Notes under the pieces: model-generated
Databases searched by the model: none
The model's input: only the letters and a program-made list of their open reading frames with translations
Told to the model about the DNA's origin: nothing
Shown: positions 48,284 to 56,827 of the stretch, piece after piece
Layout: each line of letters starts with the position of its first letter
Position numbering within the stretch: the stretch's first letter is position 1
Assembly (NCBI GenBank): GCA_025774845.1
Contig: JALGZP010000016.1
Location: 1-57,610 of the forward strand
Direction: 5' to 3'
DNA from: a bacterium
GTDB taxonomy: Bacteria; Arandabacterota; Arandabacteria; Arandabacterales; Arandabacteraceae
DNA length: 57,610 nt
Translations under genes and position numbers: made by a program

Positions 48284-51200
48284 TTATTCCCAGTCGCCGG
48301 CGGCGACAAAAGCGCCCCAGTAGACAGGATGTGTGTTCTCACTTCTATCCTGACGTGCACGGAGTACCGCAAGGCTGGCCTCATGCACCGCTTCCGACTT
48401 GGTCAACCCATCAACAAGCCACTTCTCGTAGAAAGCCTGCATCCAGTCGCGTGTCGCCTCATCGTCAACAGACCAGAGACTCATGACGAGAGTTCTCACC
48501 CCGGCCACCCGGAACGCTCGTCTTAGACCGAACACGCCTTCACCGGTACGCACCTCACCCACACCCGTGTCACACGCGGAAAGAATGGCAGCTTCCACAC
48601 TTGAGAGATCCATAGCCCCGATCTCCTGAGCCGTGAGTATGCCGTCTTCTTCATCGGGTCCAATAGAAGCCCTTCGGTTGGCGCCTGCCAGCGCAAGTCC
48701 CGAAAGCACAAGCGGGTTCTCCCCCGCCATGGCTGGTGCCTGATGCATAGCGGTGACAAGTCCGCCATAGTGATCCCGTGAATCCATGGCGGAGGCACAA
48801 TTCCCGAGGAAGAAACCGTGTGTCGCCAGATGCAGGATCCGCCTTCCAGGGGCTTCCAGTTTAACTAGGGCTTCACTCGCTTCAGGACCGCTGACATGGA
48901 GTGCATCGCCTGTCTCCGAAGCGTTCCTCCAGAGCGACGTAATCTCGGAAGCCTCCTCGGCCGCGCCTCCGAGCTCCGTGAAGCGGAGCTCGGCGAAATC
49001 CTCGCATGCAGATCTCTGCCCTCTGAAAGACGTAGCCGGACCAAGGGCGGCAAGCTCGACCTCGGCGCCGAAATCAGGTCCACCCAGGGCCAGCAGGCCT
49101 TGGCCCGGTACCGGAGGGGCTGCCGACGGCAGAAGATCCCGCTCCGCCGAGGCATAGTGGATAACCTGACCTGTCTCCAGCACGTAACCATCTCGCTCCC
49201 CGGGAAGCGCGGCGAAACTAACAAGATTCAAGGAACCATCAGGTACCATCACGGTCCTGTCGATCCCATCCAGGTGCGCGACAACCGGATCCCAGATCCT
49301 TTGACGCAGGCTGGTCCCCGCAATCCTTGATGCCGCTTCGACTCTGACGGCCCCCGGCTCAAACTCCCTGCGCCACTCCGAGACCAGGAGATCGATCTCT
49401 TCTGCGTCACCGAGTGCGATGGCGTGCGGCCCTAATTCATCAGTTCTCTGGATAAGGGCGGCGTATGACGGAGTAACGACCGGACGAGGGCCAGGAGTGT
49501 TCGCCAGCGAGGGATCGGTCTCGTGCCTTTCGTAGCGTACGAACGATACCATTGCGCTGCGTCGGGGCAGGTTCGAAATGACATCACGAAGTGTCGCCTT
49601 TGATCTTCTCTGGTCCTCGCGGAACCCGCTGCTACGGCTTGCGAGGGCGCGTTCGGCCCGGTCCTTTTGATCGCGTGCTTCCCCAACCATCTTGTTATAG
49701 CGCTCTGGAGAGTCATTTCCCGGGCCGCGAACCATGAGTCTTGCCAGACGTTCATTTGCAGTCACCAAGTCCTCTGCAAGCCGGGAGATGTCCGTTACCT
49801 TGCGATGACGAGCGGCGACCTCATCGAGGACAAGTGCACGGGACTTAATCAGGGCGTCCCATACCGATCCGGTAGCGTCAGGGTCATTCATCTCGGTAGC
49901 CAGGGTGACAGCCAGATCGAGACCCGAAACCCTGTCGGCGGCGTACCGCAGTGCCTCCTGCTCGGCAAACCTGCGGCTGGTCAGCCTGTGATGCTCCCTG
50001 CTTATCTCCTCAGCCCTGAGGGCTGTATCAAGCGCCTCTGCAATCCGGCCGGTCCCGGAGAGGAGGACCGCATACTGGCCAAGCGTACGCGCTACATAGG
50101 GATGATCTTTACCATGGAGACTCTCGACAAGCGGGATTGCCCGGTCGTAAATCACCTGGGCGGCCTCCGGATCACCGGCATCTCTTTTCAGTATCGCGAG
50201 ATTGTGTAGGCACGTGGCAGTTCGGGGCCCGGGGGGATCCTCGGCCTTTGCCAGTATTGCCTGTGCCCGTTCAAGCATGGCCCCCGCCTCATCGTAAAGA
50301 CCTTGACGGGTGAGTGCTACTCCAAGGCTGCTGAGAACTCCGTCCAACCTCAGGCTCTCCGGTCCCATTGCTTTCTCATGGATTGCCAGGGCGTGCTCAA
50401 ATGACTGGCGGGCAAGATCGACCTCACCCATCCTGTAATAGACCCAGCCCAGGCGGGTGTGCATATAGCCGGTGGATACGTGCTCGGGTCCAAACACCTG
50501 CTCAAACTCACTCAGGGCCTGCTCCATCGCAACCCTGGCCTCTTCGTGGAGTCCCAGACGCGACAGCAAACTAGCAAGGTAGCTACGGCAGGAAGCCGCA
50601 GAGACAATGGCCTGCTCGCCCATACCCTCAAGAACGGACAGCGAATGCTCCAGAATGCTTCGGGCCTCGGCATGCTCGCCCATATTCTCAAGGATTACGG
50701 CCAGGAGCTGCCGCGGCACAGCCAGACGCTGGCTGTCGACCCCGAATACACGCTCATCTATGGTAATCATTCGCTCGGCCAGAGACCGGGCGCTGGCGTA
50801 ATCACCGCGCATATTCTGGATCTGCGCCAGGTTGAAGAGGGCGTATGCAACATCCCCATACTCAGGGCCATAAGTCCGTTCCATAATCTCCATCCCGTCC
50901 TCGTAATAGGTATAGGCGTCATCAAGCTCACCCGCACTCAACTTGAGCTCTCCCATGTTGTAGAGGAGATAGCCTATGTCAGAGGCGTCGGGGCCAAGGA
51001 TTTCCTCCGAAATCTCATATGCCTCCTGAAACACCTCCCACGCGCGTTCCTTGTCCCCGAGTTGAGAGAGCGCACAGCCCATTGCGTTAAGCAAACGGGC
51101 ACGCAGATGGCGGTTGGGCGGGGAAAGCTTCTCGTGTACCTCCAGACCTCTTTCGGCCACGGCGACTGCCTTCTGGTAGTCCCCCCTGAAATGCCAGGCC

Positions 51201-51838
51201 CAGGTGAGCCACTCAAGCGACCTCGCCATGTCTATGTGACTCTCCCCGACCGTCGCCTCCTGGACTCTGATGGCCTCCTCAAGGGTGGCGATGGCCTCGT
51301 CGTGCGTGCCGGGACCCTGGAGGGTTCTCCCCTTGTAGGACAGGATTCTCGCCGGAAGGGGATGCTCTGCTCCATACGCCTTTTCGGCAATCGCTATGCC
51401 CCGGTCATAGACCTCCACCGCGCTCTCGTAGTCCTCAGCTATATTGAACATCGACCCAAGATTGAGCAGGCCCACGGCCACCTCGGGGTCGTCGGGCTCA
51501 AAGAGACTCTCACGGATTTCGAGCGCCCGCTCGGCGAGATTTATAAGCACATGGCTTTCTATCTTCCCGCCCCCCCCGGCGCGGGCCTTGACCATGAGAT
51601 CGAGAGCCTCAACCACCTCCATGGACTCGGGGCCATAGGTTTCCTCGGCGTCCAACAGCAACTGAGTCGCAAGCGAGTCCGCCTGCTTGTACCTGTAGGT
51701 GTCTATGAGGTTCTGGATGTGTTCAACCTGCTGGCGGTGCTCCTCAGAGTCAGCGGATACTCTTACCGGAGTTGCGATAAGAACGCCGACGATGAAGCAT
51801 CCCGCTAATGCAGTGGAAATACGGGGTCCAGGTCTCAC
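48284..51838 (-). CDS. Exported TPR-CHAT protein (caspase-like protease domain)
   Basis: An 1184-residue protein. GTG 51838 follows AAGGAGG by 9 bases; then RPGPRISTALAGCF and a hydrophobic run to VSADS form a signal peptide or anchor. Residues ~50-640 are about a dozen TPR repeats of the 42-residue kinesin-light-chain kind (blocks such as YxxALxxxExxLxxxExxxGxxHxxVA). A coiled or charged linker follows and ~870-1184 is a CHAT domain with the caspase-like dyad His in LHLATHGFF (~1004) and Cys in AILSACDTGVGE (~1089). CHAT proteins act as proteases in programmed death and defence or have unknown housekeeping roles. It lies directly upstream of the pyrimidine operon, but a working link is unproven. 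Confidence 0.85.
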   Translation of the reverse strand: MRPGPRISTALAGCFIVGVLIATPVRVSADSEEHRQQVEHIQNLIDTYRYKQADSLATQLLLDAEETYGPESMEVVEALDLMVKARAGGGGKIESHVLINLAERALEIRESLFEPDDPEVAVGLLNLGSMFNIAEDYESAVEVYDRGIAIAEKAYGAEHPLPARILSYKGRTLQGPGTHDEAIATLEEAIRVQEATVGESHIDMARSLEWLTWAWHFRGDYQKAVAVAERGLEVHEKLSPPNRHLRARLLNAMGCALSQLGDKERAWEVFQEAYEISEEILGPDASDIGYLLYNMGELKLSAGELDDAYTYYEDGMEIMERTYGPEYGDVAYALFNLAQIQNMRGDYASARSLAERMITIDERVFGVDSQRLAVPRQLLAVILENMGEHAEARSILEHSLSVLEGMGEQAIVSAASCRSYLASLLSRLGLHEEARVAMEQALSEFEQVFGPEHVSTGYMHTRLGWVYYRMGEVDLARQSFEHALAIHEKAMGPESLRLDGVLSSLGVALTRQGLYDEAGAMLERAQAILAKAEDPPGPRTATCLHNLAILKRDAGDPEAAQVIYDRAIPLVESLHGKDHPYVARTLGQYAVLLSGTGRIAEALDTALRAEEISREHHRLTSRRFAEQEALRYAADRVSGLDLAVTLATEMNDPDATGSVWDALIKSRALVLDEVAARHRKVTDISRLAEDLVTANERLARLMVRGPGNDSPERYNKMVGEARDQKDRAERALASRSSGFREDQRRSKATLRDVISNLPRRSAMVSFVRYERHETDPSLANTPGPRPVVTPSYAALIQRTDELGPHAIALGDAEEIDLLVSEWRREFEPGAVRVEAASRIAGTSLRQRIWDPVVAHLDGIDRTVMVPDGSLNLVSFAALPGERDGYVLETGQVIHYASAERDLLPSAAPPVPGQGLLALGGPDFGAEVELAALGPATSFRGQRSACEDFAELRFTELGGAAEEASEITSLWRNASETGDALHVSGPEASEALVKLEAPGRRILHLATHGFFLGNCASAMDSRDHYGGLVTAMHQAPAMAGENPLVLSGLALAGANRRASIGPDEEDGILTAQEIGAMDLSSVEAAILSACDTGVGEVRTGEGVFGLRRAFRVAGVRTLVMSLWSVDDEATRDWMQAFYEKWLVDGLTKSEAVHEASLAVLRARQDRSENTHPVYWGAFVAAGDWE

Positions 51839-51906
51839 TTGAGCGTGCCTCCTTCTAGAAATACTGCCGGCGCGGCGAAATAGCAGCACGCCTGGGCTGC
51901 AATCAG

Positions 51907-51933
51907 TTTATAGAACATCGCCGACCCGGTCAA
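51907..51933 (-). promoter_or_regulatory. Possible promoter of the CHAT gene and pyrimidine operon
   Basis: Minus strand TTGACC (51928-51933), 15 bases, TATAAA (51907-51912). Both hexamers are good; the spacer is short. It lies between the REP-like copy B and the CHAT start. Confidence 0.45.
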
Positions 51934-51945
51934 GTTACTCTTGAG

Positions 51946-52036
51946 ACACGGTAATTCGGTGACAGTTTACTAATTATCAGGTCAGGTTTGCTGGGCGGCT
52001 GCGTGGGTAATTACTAAACTGTCACTGAATTATGGG
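51946..52036. repeat. REP-like palindrome, copy B (3' end of carbamate kinase gene)
   Basis: Arms 51952-51976 and 52008-52032 are 25 bases each and pair with two mismatches (core GACAGTTTA). The right arm contains the TAA stop codon of the carbamate kinase gene (52030-52032). Minus-strand edges CCCCATAATTC and GAATTACCGT are shared with copy C. Confidence 0.75.
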
Positions 52037-52992
52037 GTGAAGTGGGTGCCGGTCTCGCCCTGGAGGGCTTTTTCGATGCTGGGTGGGTCGGTGACTATCA
52101 CCTTCTTGCCGCCGTGCTCCAGGAACTCGATGATTGCCCGGATCTTCGGCGCCATACTGCCTTCCGAGAAGTGACTCCCGGCTGCGAGATATTCTTTGGC
52201 CTCGACAACAGTCAGGCGGTCCACCGGTTTCTGGTCCGGTTTGCCGAAGTTGAGATACACCTGCTCAACGGCAGTCGCAACCAGGAGCAGATCGGCCCCT
52301 ATTCGCCGGGCAAGAAGCGATGAGGTGTAATCCTTGTCGATCACCGCCGCCGTGCCCTTGAGGTTGCCTTCCTCATCTGCGACAACGGGAATGCCTCCAC
52401 CGCCCGCTGCCACCACGATCATGCCCGCATCTAAGAGGTTCCCGATAGCGGCTTCCTCCACAATGCGTATGGGCTTGGGGGACGGCACTACGCGCCGCCA
52501 GCCACGACCGGCATCCATGCAAACATTCCAGCCATCACTTTTCTGCTTGGCCCGGGCTACTTCCTCAGTCATGAACGCGCCTATCGGTTTCGCTGGATTC
52601 TCAAACGCCGGATCACGAGGGTCGACCTCAACCTGGGTGACCACGGTGGCAACAGTGCGCTTCATACCACGGCGTCTGAACTCATTATAGAGATTCTGCT
52701 GTATTGCATAGCCTATCGAACCCTGGGTATCGGCGTCACAGGCATCGAGCGGCACTTCATGCAACTCATGGGCGGAAAGCTCCGAGCGCCGAAGAATGAA
52801 ACCCACCTGGGGACCGTTACCGTGCGTGATCGCGACCGTCCACCCGTGCTCGATCATGTCGGCGATGTGAATGCAGGTCTCGTGGGCTGCGGCGTACTGG
52901 TCCTGGACCGTCATGTGCGACTTGTCCGATATCAGTGAATTTCCACCGATGGCGACAACCGCGAGTTTGTCTTTGCTGTCAGGAGCCGTCAT
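52030..52992 (-). CDS. Carbamate kinase (YqeA/ArcC-like)
   Basis: A 320-residue amino-acid-kinase-family enzyme: VVAIGGNSLI at the N-terminus, ITHGNGPQVGFIL (~58), DAxTQGSIGY-like DADTQGSIGYAIQQNL (~85), VVAAGGGGIPVV (~205) and AVIDKDYTSSLLA (~225) bind carbamate and ATP. In the degradative direction it makes ATP from carbamoyl phosphate. Its ATG overlaps the preceding carbamoyltransferase stop by four bases, so the kinase is matched in amount to the enzyme that would supply carbamoyl phosphate. Confidence 0.88.
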   Translation of the reverse strand: MTAPDSKDKLAVVAIGGNSLISDKSHMTVQDQYAAAHETCIHIADMIEHGWTVAITHGNGPQVGFILRRSELSAHELHEVPLDACDADTQGSIGYAIQQNLYNEFRRRGMKRTVATVVTQVEVDPRDPAFENPAKPIGAFMTEEVARAKQKSDGWNVCMDAGRGWRRVVPSPKPIRIVEEAAIGNLLDAGMIVVAAGGGGIPVVADEEGNLKGTAAVIDKDYTSSLLARRIGADLLLVATAVEQVYLNFGKPDQKPVDRLTVVEAKEYLAAGSHFSEGSMAPKIRAIIEFLEHGGKKVIVTDPPSIEKALQGETGTHFTP

Positions 52993-54026
52993 TCAGGTTT
53001 CACCTCTCCCATCGTAAGCGCCATTACGGCCTTCTGGGCGTGAAGCCGGTTCTCCGCAACATCATAGATGCATGATCTTTCACCGCTGGCAACGTCATCG
53101 GTCACCTCATGGCCCCTGTCGATAGGCATGGGGTGGGTGAAGATCGCATCCTCGGTGAGCGCCATTTTGGGGGCGTCACAAATCCAATCCGTATGTTTCA
53201 GCGCCTTCTCGATCTCCTGCTGCTTCTGGAACTCACCATCGATGTATGCCCTGGGGCTCATCCAGTTACGTGAATACACAACATGGGCGCCCTTGTAACC
53301 CGCTTCAACATCATTCGTGGTCGCAAGCGTCGCACCGTTGGCCTTGCAGTTCTCGTGCGTCCATTTGATGATTTCCCCGTCGAGATCATACCCCTCGGGA
53401 GCAGCAACAGTCACATCCATACCGAAGCGGGAGCCTATGAGCATGGCCTCCTGAATACTGCACAGCGAACGAGCGAGTGCTCCGTGACCCCACGTGACAA
53501 GGAGCTTCTTACCCTTCACGGCTGCCGGGTCGAACCCGCCTCCAGGAGTAAGCCACTCGATCCACCCCATAATGTCCGCCAGTCCCTGGCATGGATGGAA
53601 CTTGTCATGCGCCATCGAAACCACAGGTATTTCGGCCCACTGGGCATACTCGCGGATCAACTCCTCACCTTCACCATATGCGCTTACCTTGTCTTCAAGG
53701 ATCCTTATCCCCAGCCCGCAGGCGTACCGGCTCATCACCCGGGCCGCGTCCTCGATCGTCTCTCCGGCGGTCGTCGCCGTCTTAAGACGCATGCTCTTAG
53801 GTTCAAGAAACTGCGCATGTCCCCCGAGTTCGGTCGCCGCACACTCAAAGCTCTGCCGTGTCCGGACCGACGGGTTGTAGAAGAACATGAAGAAGGTGCG
53901 GTCCTTAAGGACATTCGTATAGCCGTAACGGTCGCCCTTCATCTTGACGGCCAGATCAAGCGCCGCCAACAACTCCTCATGCGACCAGTCCTGGGTCGTA
54001 ACCAGATCGCGTCCCTTTAGAGTCAC
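52989..54026 (-). CDS. Knotted-family carbamoyltransferase, substrate unknown
   Basis: A 345-residue aspartate/ornithine carbamoyltransferase-superfamily protein from GTG 54026. Carbamoyl-phosphate loop NPSVRTRQSF (~54), KFHPCQGLADIM (~145), and a second-substrate region ending DAPKMALTEDAIFTHPMPIDRG (~275-297) plus ENRLHAQKAVMALTMG. The latter resembles N-acetylornithine carbamoyltransferase and YgeW rather than classical ArgF, and the HPMP replaces HCLP. Five bases after the YgeW-like gene and coupled to carbamate kinase, it probably works phosphorolytically on a ureido compound. Confidence 0.8.
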   Translation of the reverse strand: MTLKGRDLVTTQDWSHEELLAALDLAVKMKGDRYGYTNVLKDRTFFMFFYNPSVRTRQSFECAATELGGHAQFLEPKSMRLKTATTAGETIEDAARVMSRYACGLGIRILEDKVSAYGEGEELIREYAQWAEIPVVSMAHDKFHPCQGLADIMGWIEWLTPGGGFDPAAVKGKKLLVTWGHGALARSLCSIQEAMLIGSRFGMDVTVAAPEGYDLDGEIIKWTHENCKANGATLATTNDVEAGYKGAHVVYSRNWMSPRAYIDGEFQKQQEIEKALKHTDWICDAPKMALTEDAIFTHPMPIDRGHEVTDDVASGERSCIYDVAENRLHAQKAVMALTMGEVKPE

Positions 54027-54031
54027 GGTAT

Positions 54032-55102
54032 CTATTTCCCTCCCATCAGGAGTGTCATGATCGCCTTGTGCGCATGCAGCCGGTTCTCGGCCTCATCGAA
54101 TATCGCAGACCTCCACCCGCTCTTGACATCGGTCCGGTCCATGACGTCATTGTTGACTTCAAAGCCGCGGTCTGCCGGCAGGCAGTGCATGTAGATCGCT
54201 TCCTGGTCCGCGGTCTCCATCAGCTCAGAGGTCATCTTCCAGTTCTTGTATTTGTTGAAGATCTCGAGTGTCTTATCAGGGTCGTTCTCGCCTACCGGGG
54301 GCGGGAAGATCGAAGTGGCGGCCCATGCCTTGGGATAGACCACATGCGCCCCTTCAAACGCCGATTCAAAATCGTTTGTGACGCTGAAGGTGGTACGGTT
54401 CATCTTCGCATTGGCTTCACACGCGGCGATGATTTCGGGATCGAGCTCCATCTCCGGCGGATGAGCGAGCACCGTTTCACATCCCATAAGCGACGCCGCT
54501 ATGATAACGCTCTGGGGAACCGCACGGGGCTTGTGAACACTGGGGCTATAGGCCCAGCTCATGACGAACTTGGTCCCTTTGAAGGTTCCGAACTTCTCTT
54601 TGACAGTCATCACATCCGCCAGCGCCTGGCATGGATGATACTTGTCGCATTCCATGTTTATGATGGGTATGTCCGACCAGCGGGCGAATTCCTGCATCAT
54701 CTCATGCGCACCGCCGTACTCCCAGTCCACCGGGTCGCCGTAACAGCGTATCGCGATCCCATCACCTGTGCGGCTCAGAACCCTGGCCACGTCCGAGACA
54801 CGCTCGGTGATATAGGCGATTTCCTTTCCCTCAAGCGCGGGTGTATAGATCTTGGACGGATCCAGGAAGTGGGCGTGCCCGCCGAGCTGTGTCATACCGG
54901 CTTCAAACGTGTTCCGGGTACGCAGGCTCTGGTTGTAGAAAATCATGAACAGGGTCTGCGCACGCAGCAGATGATCGTGGGGCTCACGCAGTGCAAACCT
55001 GCGCTTGAGGTCGAATGCGACATCAAGCATGGTCTCAACCTGTTCCTTGTCCCAGTCCCGCAAGGTCATGTAGTCTTTGCCTCTGAAACTGTCTGTTCTC
55101 AT
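54032..55102 (-). CDS. ygeW: Knotted carbamoyltransferase, YgeW-like
   Basis: A 356-residue carbamoyltransferase: NQSLRTRNTFEAG (~58), KYHPCQALADVM (~155), the YgeW-type SWAYSPSVHKPRAVPQSV (~185), and MHCLPADRGFEVNNDVMD (~305) with ENRLHAHKAIMTLLMGG at the end. It is first in the operon and has a near-perfect promoter upstream. YgeW in E. coli belongs to the yge-ygf purine cluster and makes carbamoyl phosphate for carbamate kinase from a ureido product. The two tandem paralogues here differ in the second-substrate loop, so they probably act on different amines. Confidence 0.8.
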   Translation of the reverse strand: MRTDSFRGKDYMTLRDWDKEQVETMLDVAFDLKRRFALREPHDHLLRAQTLFMIFYNQSLRTRNTFEAGMTQLGGHAHFLDPSKIYTPALEGKEIAYITERVSDVARVLSRTGDGIAIRCYGDPVDWEYGGAHEMMQEFARWSDIPIINMECDKYHPCQALADVMTVKEKFGTFKGTKFVMSWAYSPSVHKPRAVPQSVIIAASLMGCETVLAHPPEMELDPEIIAACEANAKMNRTTFSVTNDFESAFEGAHVVYPKAWAATSIFPPPVGENDPDKTLEIFNKYKNWKMTSELMETADQEAIYMHCLPADRGFEVNNDVMDRTDVKSGWRSAIFDEAENRLHAHKAIMTLLMGGK

Positions 55103-55218
55103 GATCGATACCCTTTCCGCTTACTCCCGAACTCAAGTGTTGGTCCACCCGCTACGGCCATCCCGGGCTGGCTGAGTGATCATCCAGCACAATCGTGGGG
55201 GATGACTGCAATAAGGTG

Positions 55219-55246
55219 ATTATAATGAACCGCGGCGTGATGTCAA
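55219..55246 (-). promoter_or_regulatory. Consensus promoter of the carbamoyltransferase/carbamate kinase operon
   Basis: Minus strand TTGACA (55241-55246), 16-base spacer, TATAAT (55219-55224): both hexamers are perfect. It lies ~117 bases before the first start codon. The strongest promoter in the window. Confidence 0.8.
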
Positions 55247-55292
55247 GACCGCCCGGTCACGATATGGCTGTCCCACCAGGTATTCGTAGCAT

Positions 55293-55321
55293 TTGATTTC
55301 AGTTCACGACATTATTAGATT
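55293..55321 (+). promoter_or_regulatory. Promoter of the PLP-enzyme gene
   Basis: TTGATT (55293-55298), 17 bases, TAGATT (55316-55321), 40 bases before the ATG, divergent from the carbamoyltransferase promoter. Confidence 0.5.
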
Positions 55322-55360
55322 CACTTAAGATCAAAGCAGGCTGGAAAGGAGCTGATCCAC

Positions 55361-56827
55361 ATGACCACAAAGGAACAGGTGCTTGAGAACACCGTGAGGC
55401 AGTGCAGGGAGAGGGATATCATAATCCCCACCTATGATCAGATGAGAAACCCTGACAAGATCCCCCAGGGTATAAAGGACGAGCTTAAGAACGTCGGACT
55501 CTGGGATCTTCACTCGAGAAACCTCTTCAGGATAACCTGGAAGAATGAGCCGGTGAAACACGGCGGAGGTTTCGGCGGTGTCAACTTCCTTGAGATCCCC
55601 AGCGAACTCAGTGGTGTTAAGGCGAGGATCATAATTCTCCTGGGTAAGTTCTTTCCAACGGGCTCTCATAAGGTGGGTGCGACCTTCGGGCCGCTGGTAG
55701 AGAAACTCGTGCGTGGCGAGTTCGATCCGACGACCCAGAAAGCCCTCTGGCCTTCAACGGGAAATTACTGCCGCGGTGGAGCGTATAACTCCTATCTCCT
55801 GGGATGTCCGGCGATCGCGGTGCTGCCGGAGGGTATGTCGAGAGAGCGCTTCGAGTGGCTTGAAGAAGTGGGTGCGGAGATTCATGCAACCCCGGGAAGT
55901 GAAAGCAATGTCAAGGAAGTCTACGACAAGACCCACGAACTTAAGAGCGAGCGGCCGGATGAGATCGTTGTTCTTAACCAGTTCGAGCAGATGGGTAACC
56001 CAATCTGGCATTATGCCGTGACCGGACCTGCGATGGAGGAGGTCTTCGAACAGGAGAGGAAGGGTCAGGCGAGGTTCTCAGGAGTCTTCCTTACCCAGGG
56101 TTCCGCGGGCACACTCGGATGTACCGATTACCTCAGGAAGCAGTTCCCGCAGGTCAAAGTGTGTGCGGGAGAGGCGCAGCAGTGTCCAACTCTGCTTCTG
56201 AACGGCTTCGGCGCGCACAGGATAGAGGGAATCGGCGACAAGCACGTGCCGTGGGTTCACAACATGAAGAATATGGACATGGTGGCGAGTATAGATGACG
56301 ATCATTGCGTCCGTCTTATACGTCTCTTCAATGAACCGACCGGAAAGAAATACCTCGCCAAGATGGGTGTCGATAAGACCCTCATAGACAAACTCGATCT
56401 CTTCGGGATCTCGTCCGTGGCCAATCTCCTGGGTACCATAAAGATGGCTAAGTACTACGAGATGAACGAAAACGACATGCTCTTTACGATCGCAACCGAC
56501 TCGATGGAGCTCTACCAGTCGAGACTCAAGGAACTTCACGACGAGTTCGGCGACTACTCCGAGTTGGATGCGGCACGGGACTTCGAGCTCTGCCTGGCGG
56601 GTCAGACGTTCGACTGGCTCCTGGAGCTTTCCTACTGGGACCGGAAACGCATGCACAATCTTAAGTACTTCACGTGGATTGAGCAGCAGGGTAAGACCGT
56701 GGAGGAACTCGATGCCCAGTGGTATGACGACGTCTACTGGAAAGTCCATCTCACTTCTTTCAAGGAGTGGGACAGTCGCATAAAGGACTTTAACGAGCGA
56801 ACCGGTCTGCTCAAGAGGTACGAGTAA
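55361..56827 (+). CDS. Fold-type II PLP-dependent enzyme (cysteine synthase/TrpB superfamily)
   Basis: A 488-residue protein starting at ATG 55361 after AAAGGAG. The PLP lysine is in FPTGSHKVGATFG (~102), the phosphate and substrate loop in PSTGNYCRGGAYNSYLLG (~130), and the cofactor-binding Gly loop in TQGSAGTLGCTDYLR (~245), followed by GEAQQCPTLLLNGFGAHRIEGIG. The C-terminal ~130 residues (after ~360) are an extension that other superfamily members lack and are rich in aromatic residues. Reaction unknown: beta-elimination or ammonia-lyase chemistry is usual. Divergent position beside YgeW and carbamate kinase makes it a candidate counterpart of YgeX (2,3-diaminopropionate ammonia-lyase), which is shorter (~400 residues). 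Confidence 0.82.
   Translation: MTTKEQVLENTVRQCRERDIIIPTYDQMRNPDKIPQGIKDELKNVGLWDLHSRNLFRITWKNEPVKHGGGFGGVNFLEIPSELSGVKARIIILLGKFFPTGSHKVGATFGPLVEKLVRGEFDPTTQKALWPSTGNYCRGGAYNSYLLGCPAIAVLPEGMSRERFEWLEEVGAEIHATPGSESNVKEVYDKTHELKSERPDEIVVLNQFEQMGNPIWHYAVTGPAMEEVFEQERKGQARFSGVFLTQGSAGTLGCTDYLRKQFPQVKVCAGEAQQCPTLLLNGFGAHRIEGIGDKHVPWVHNMKNMDMVASIDDDHCVRLIRLFNEPTGKKYLAKMGVDKTLIDKLDLFGISSVANLLGTIKMAKYYEMNENDMLFTIATDSMELYQSRLKELHDEFGDYSELDAARDFELCLAGQTFDWLLELSYWDRKRMHNLKYFTWIEQQGKTVEELDAQWYDDVYWKVHLTSFKEWDSRIKDFNERTGLLKRYE

Noticed and set aside
50459-51808. Long plus-strand open frame (449 codons) opposite the CHAT gene
   Set aside because: It is a mirror of the codon bias in the TPR repeats; it has no recognisable domain and no good start, while the opposite strand has clear TPR and CHAT motifs.
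54068-55219. Plus-strand open frame (383 codons) opposite ygeW
   Set aside because: Antisense shadow of a gene with intact carbamoyltransferase motifs.
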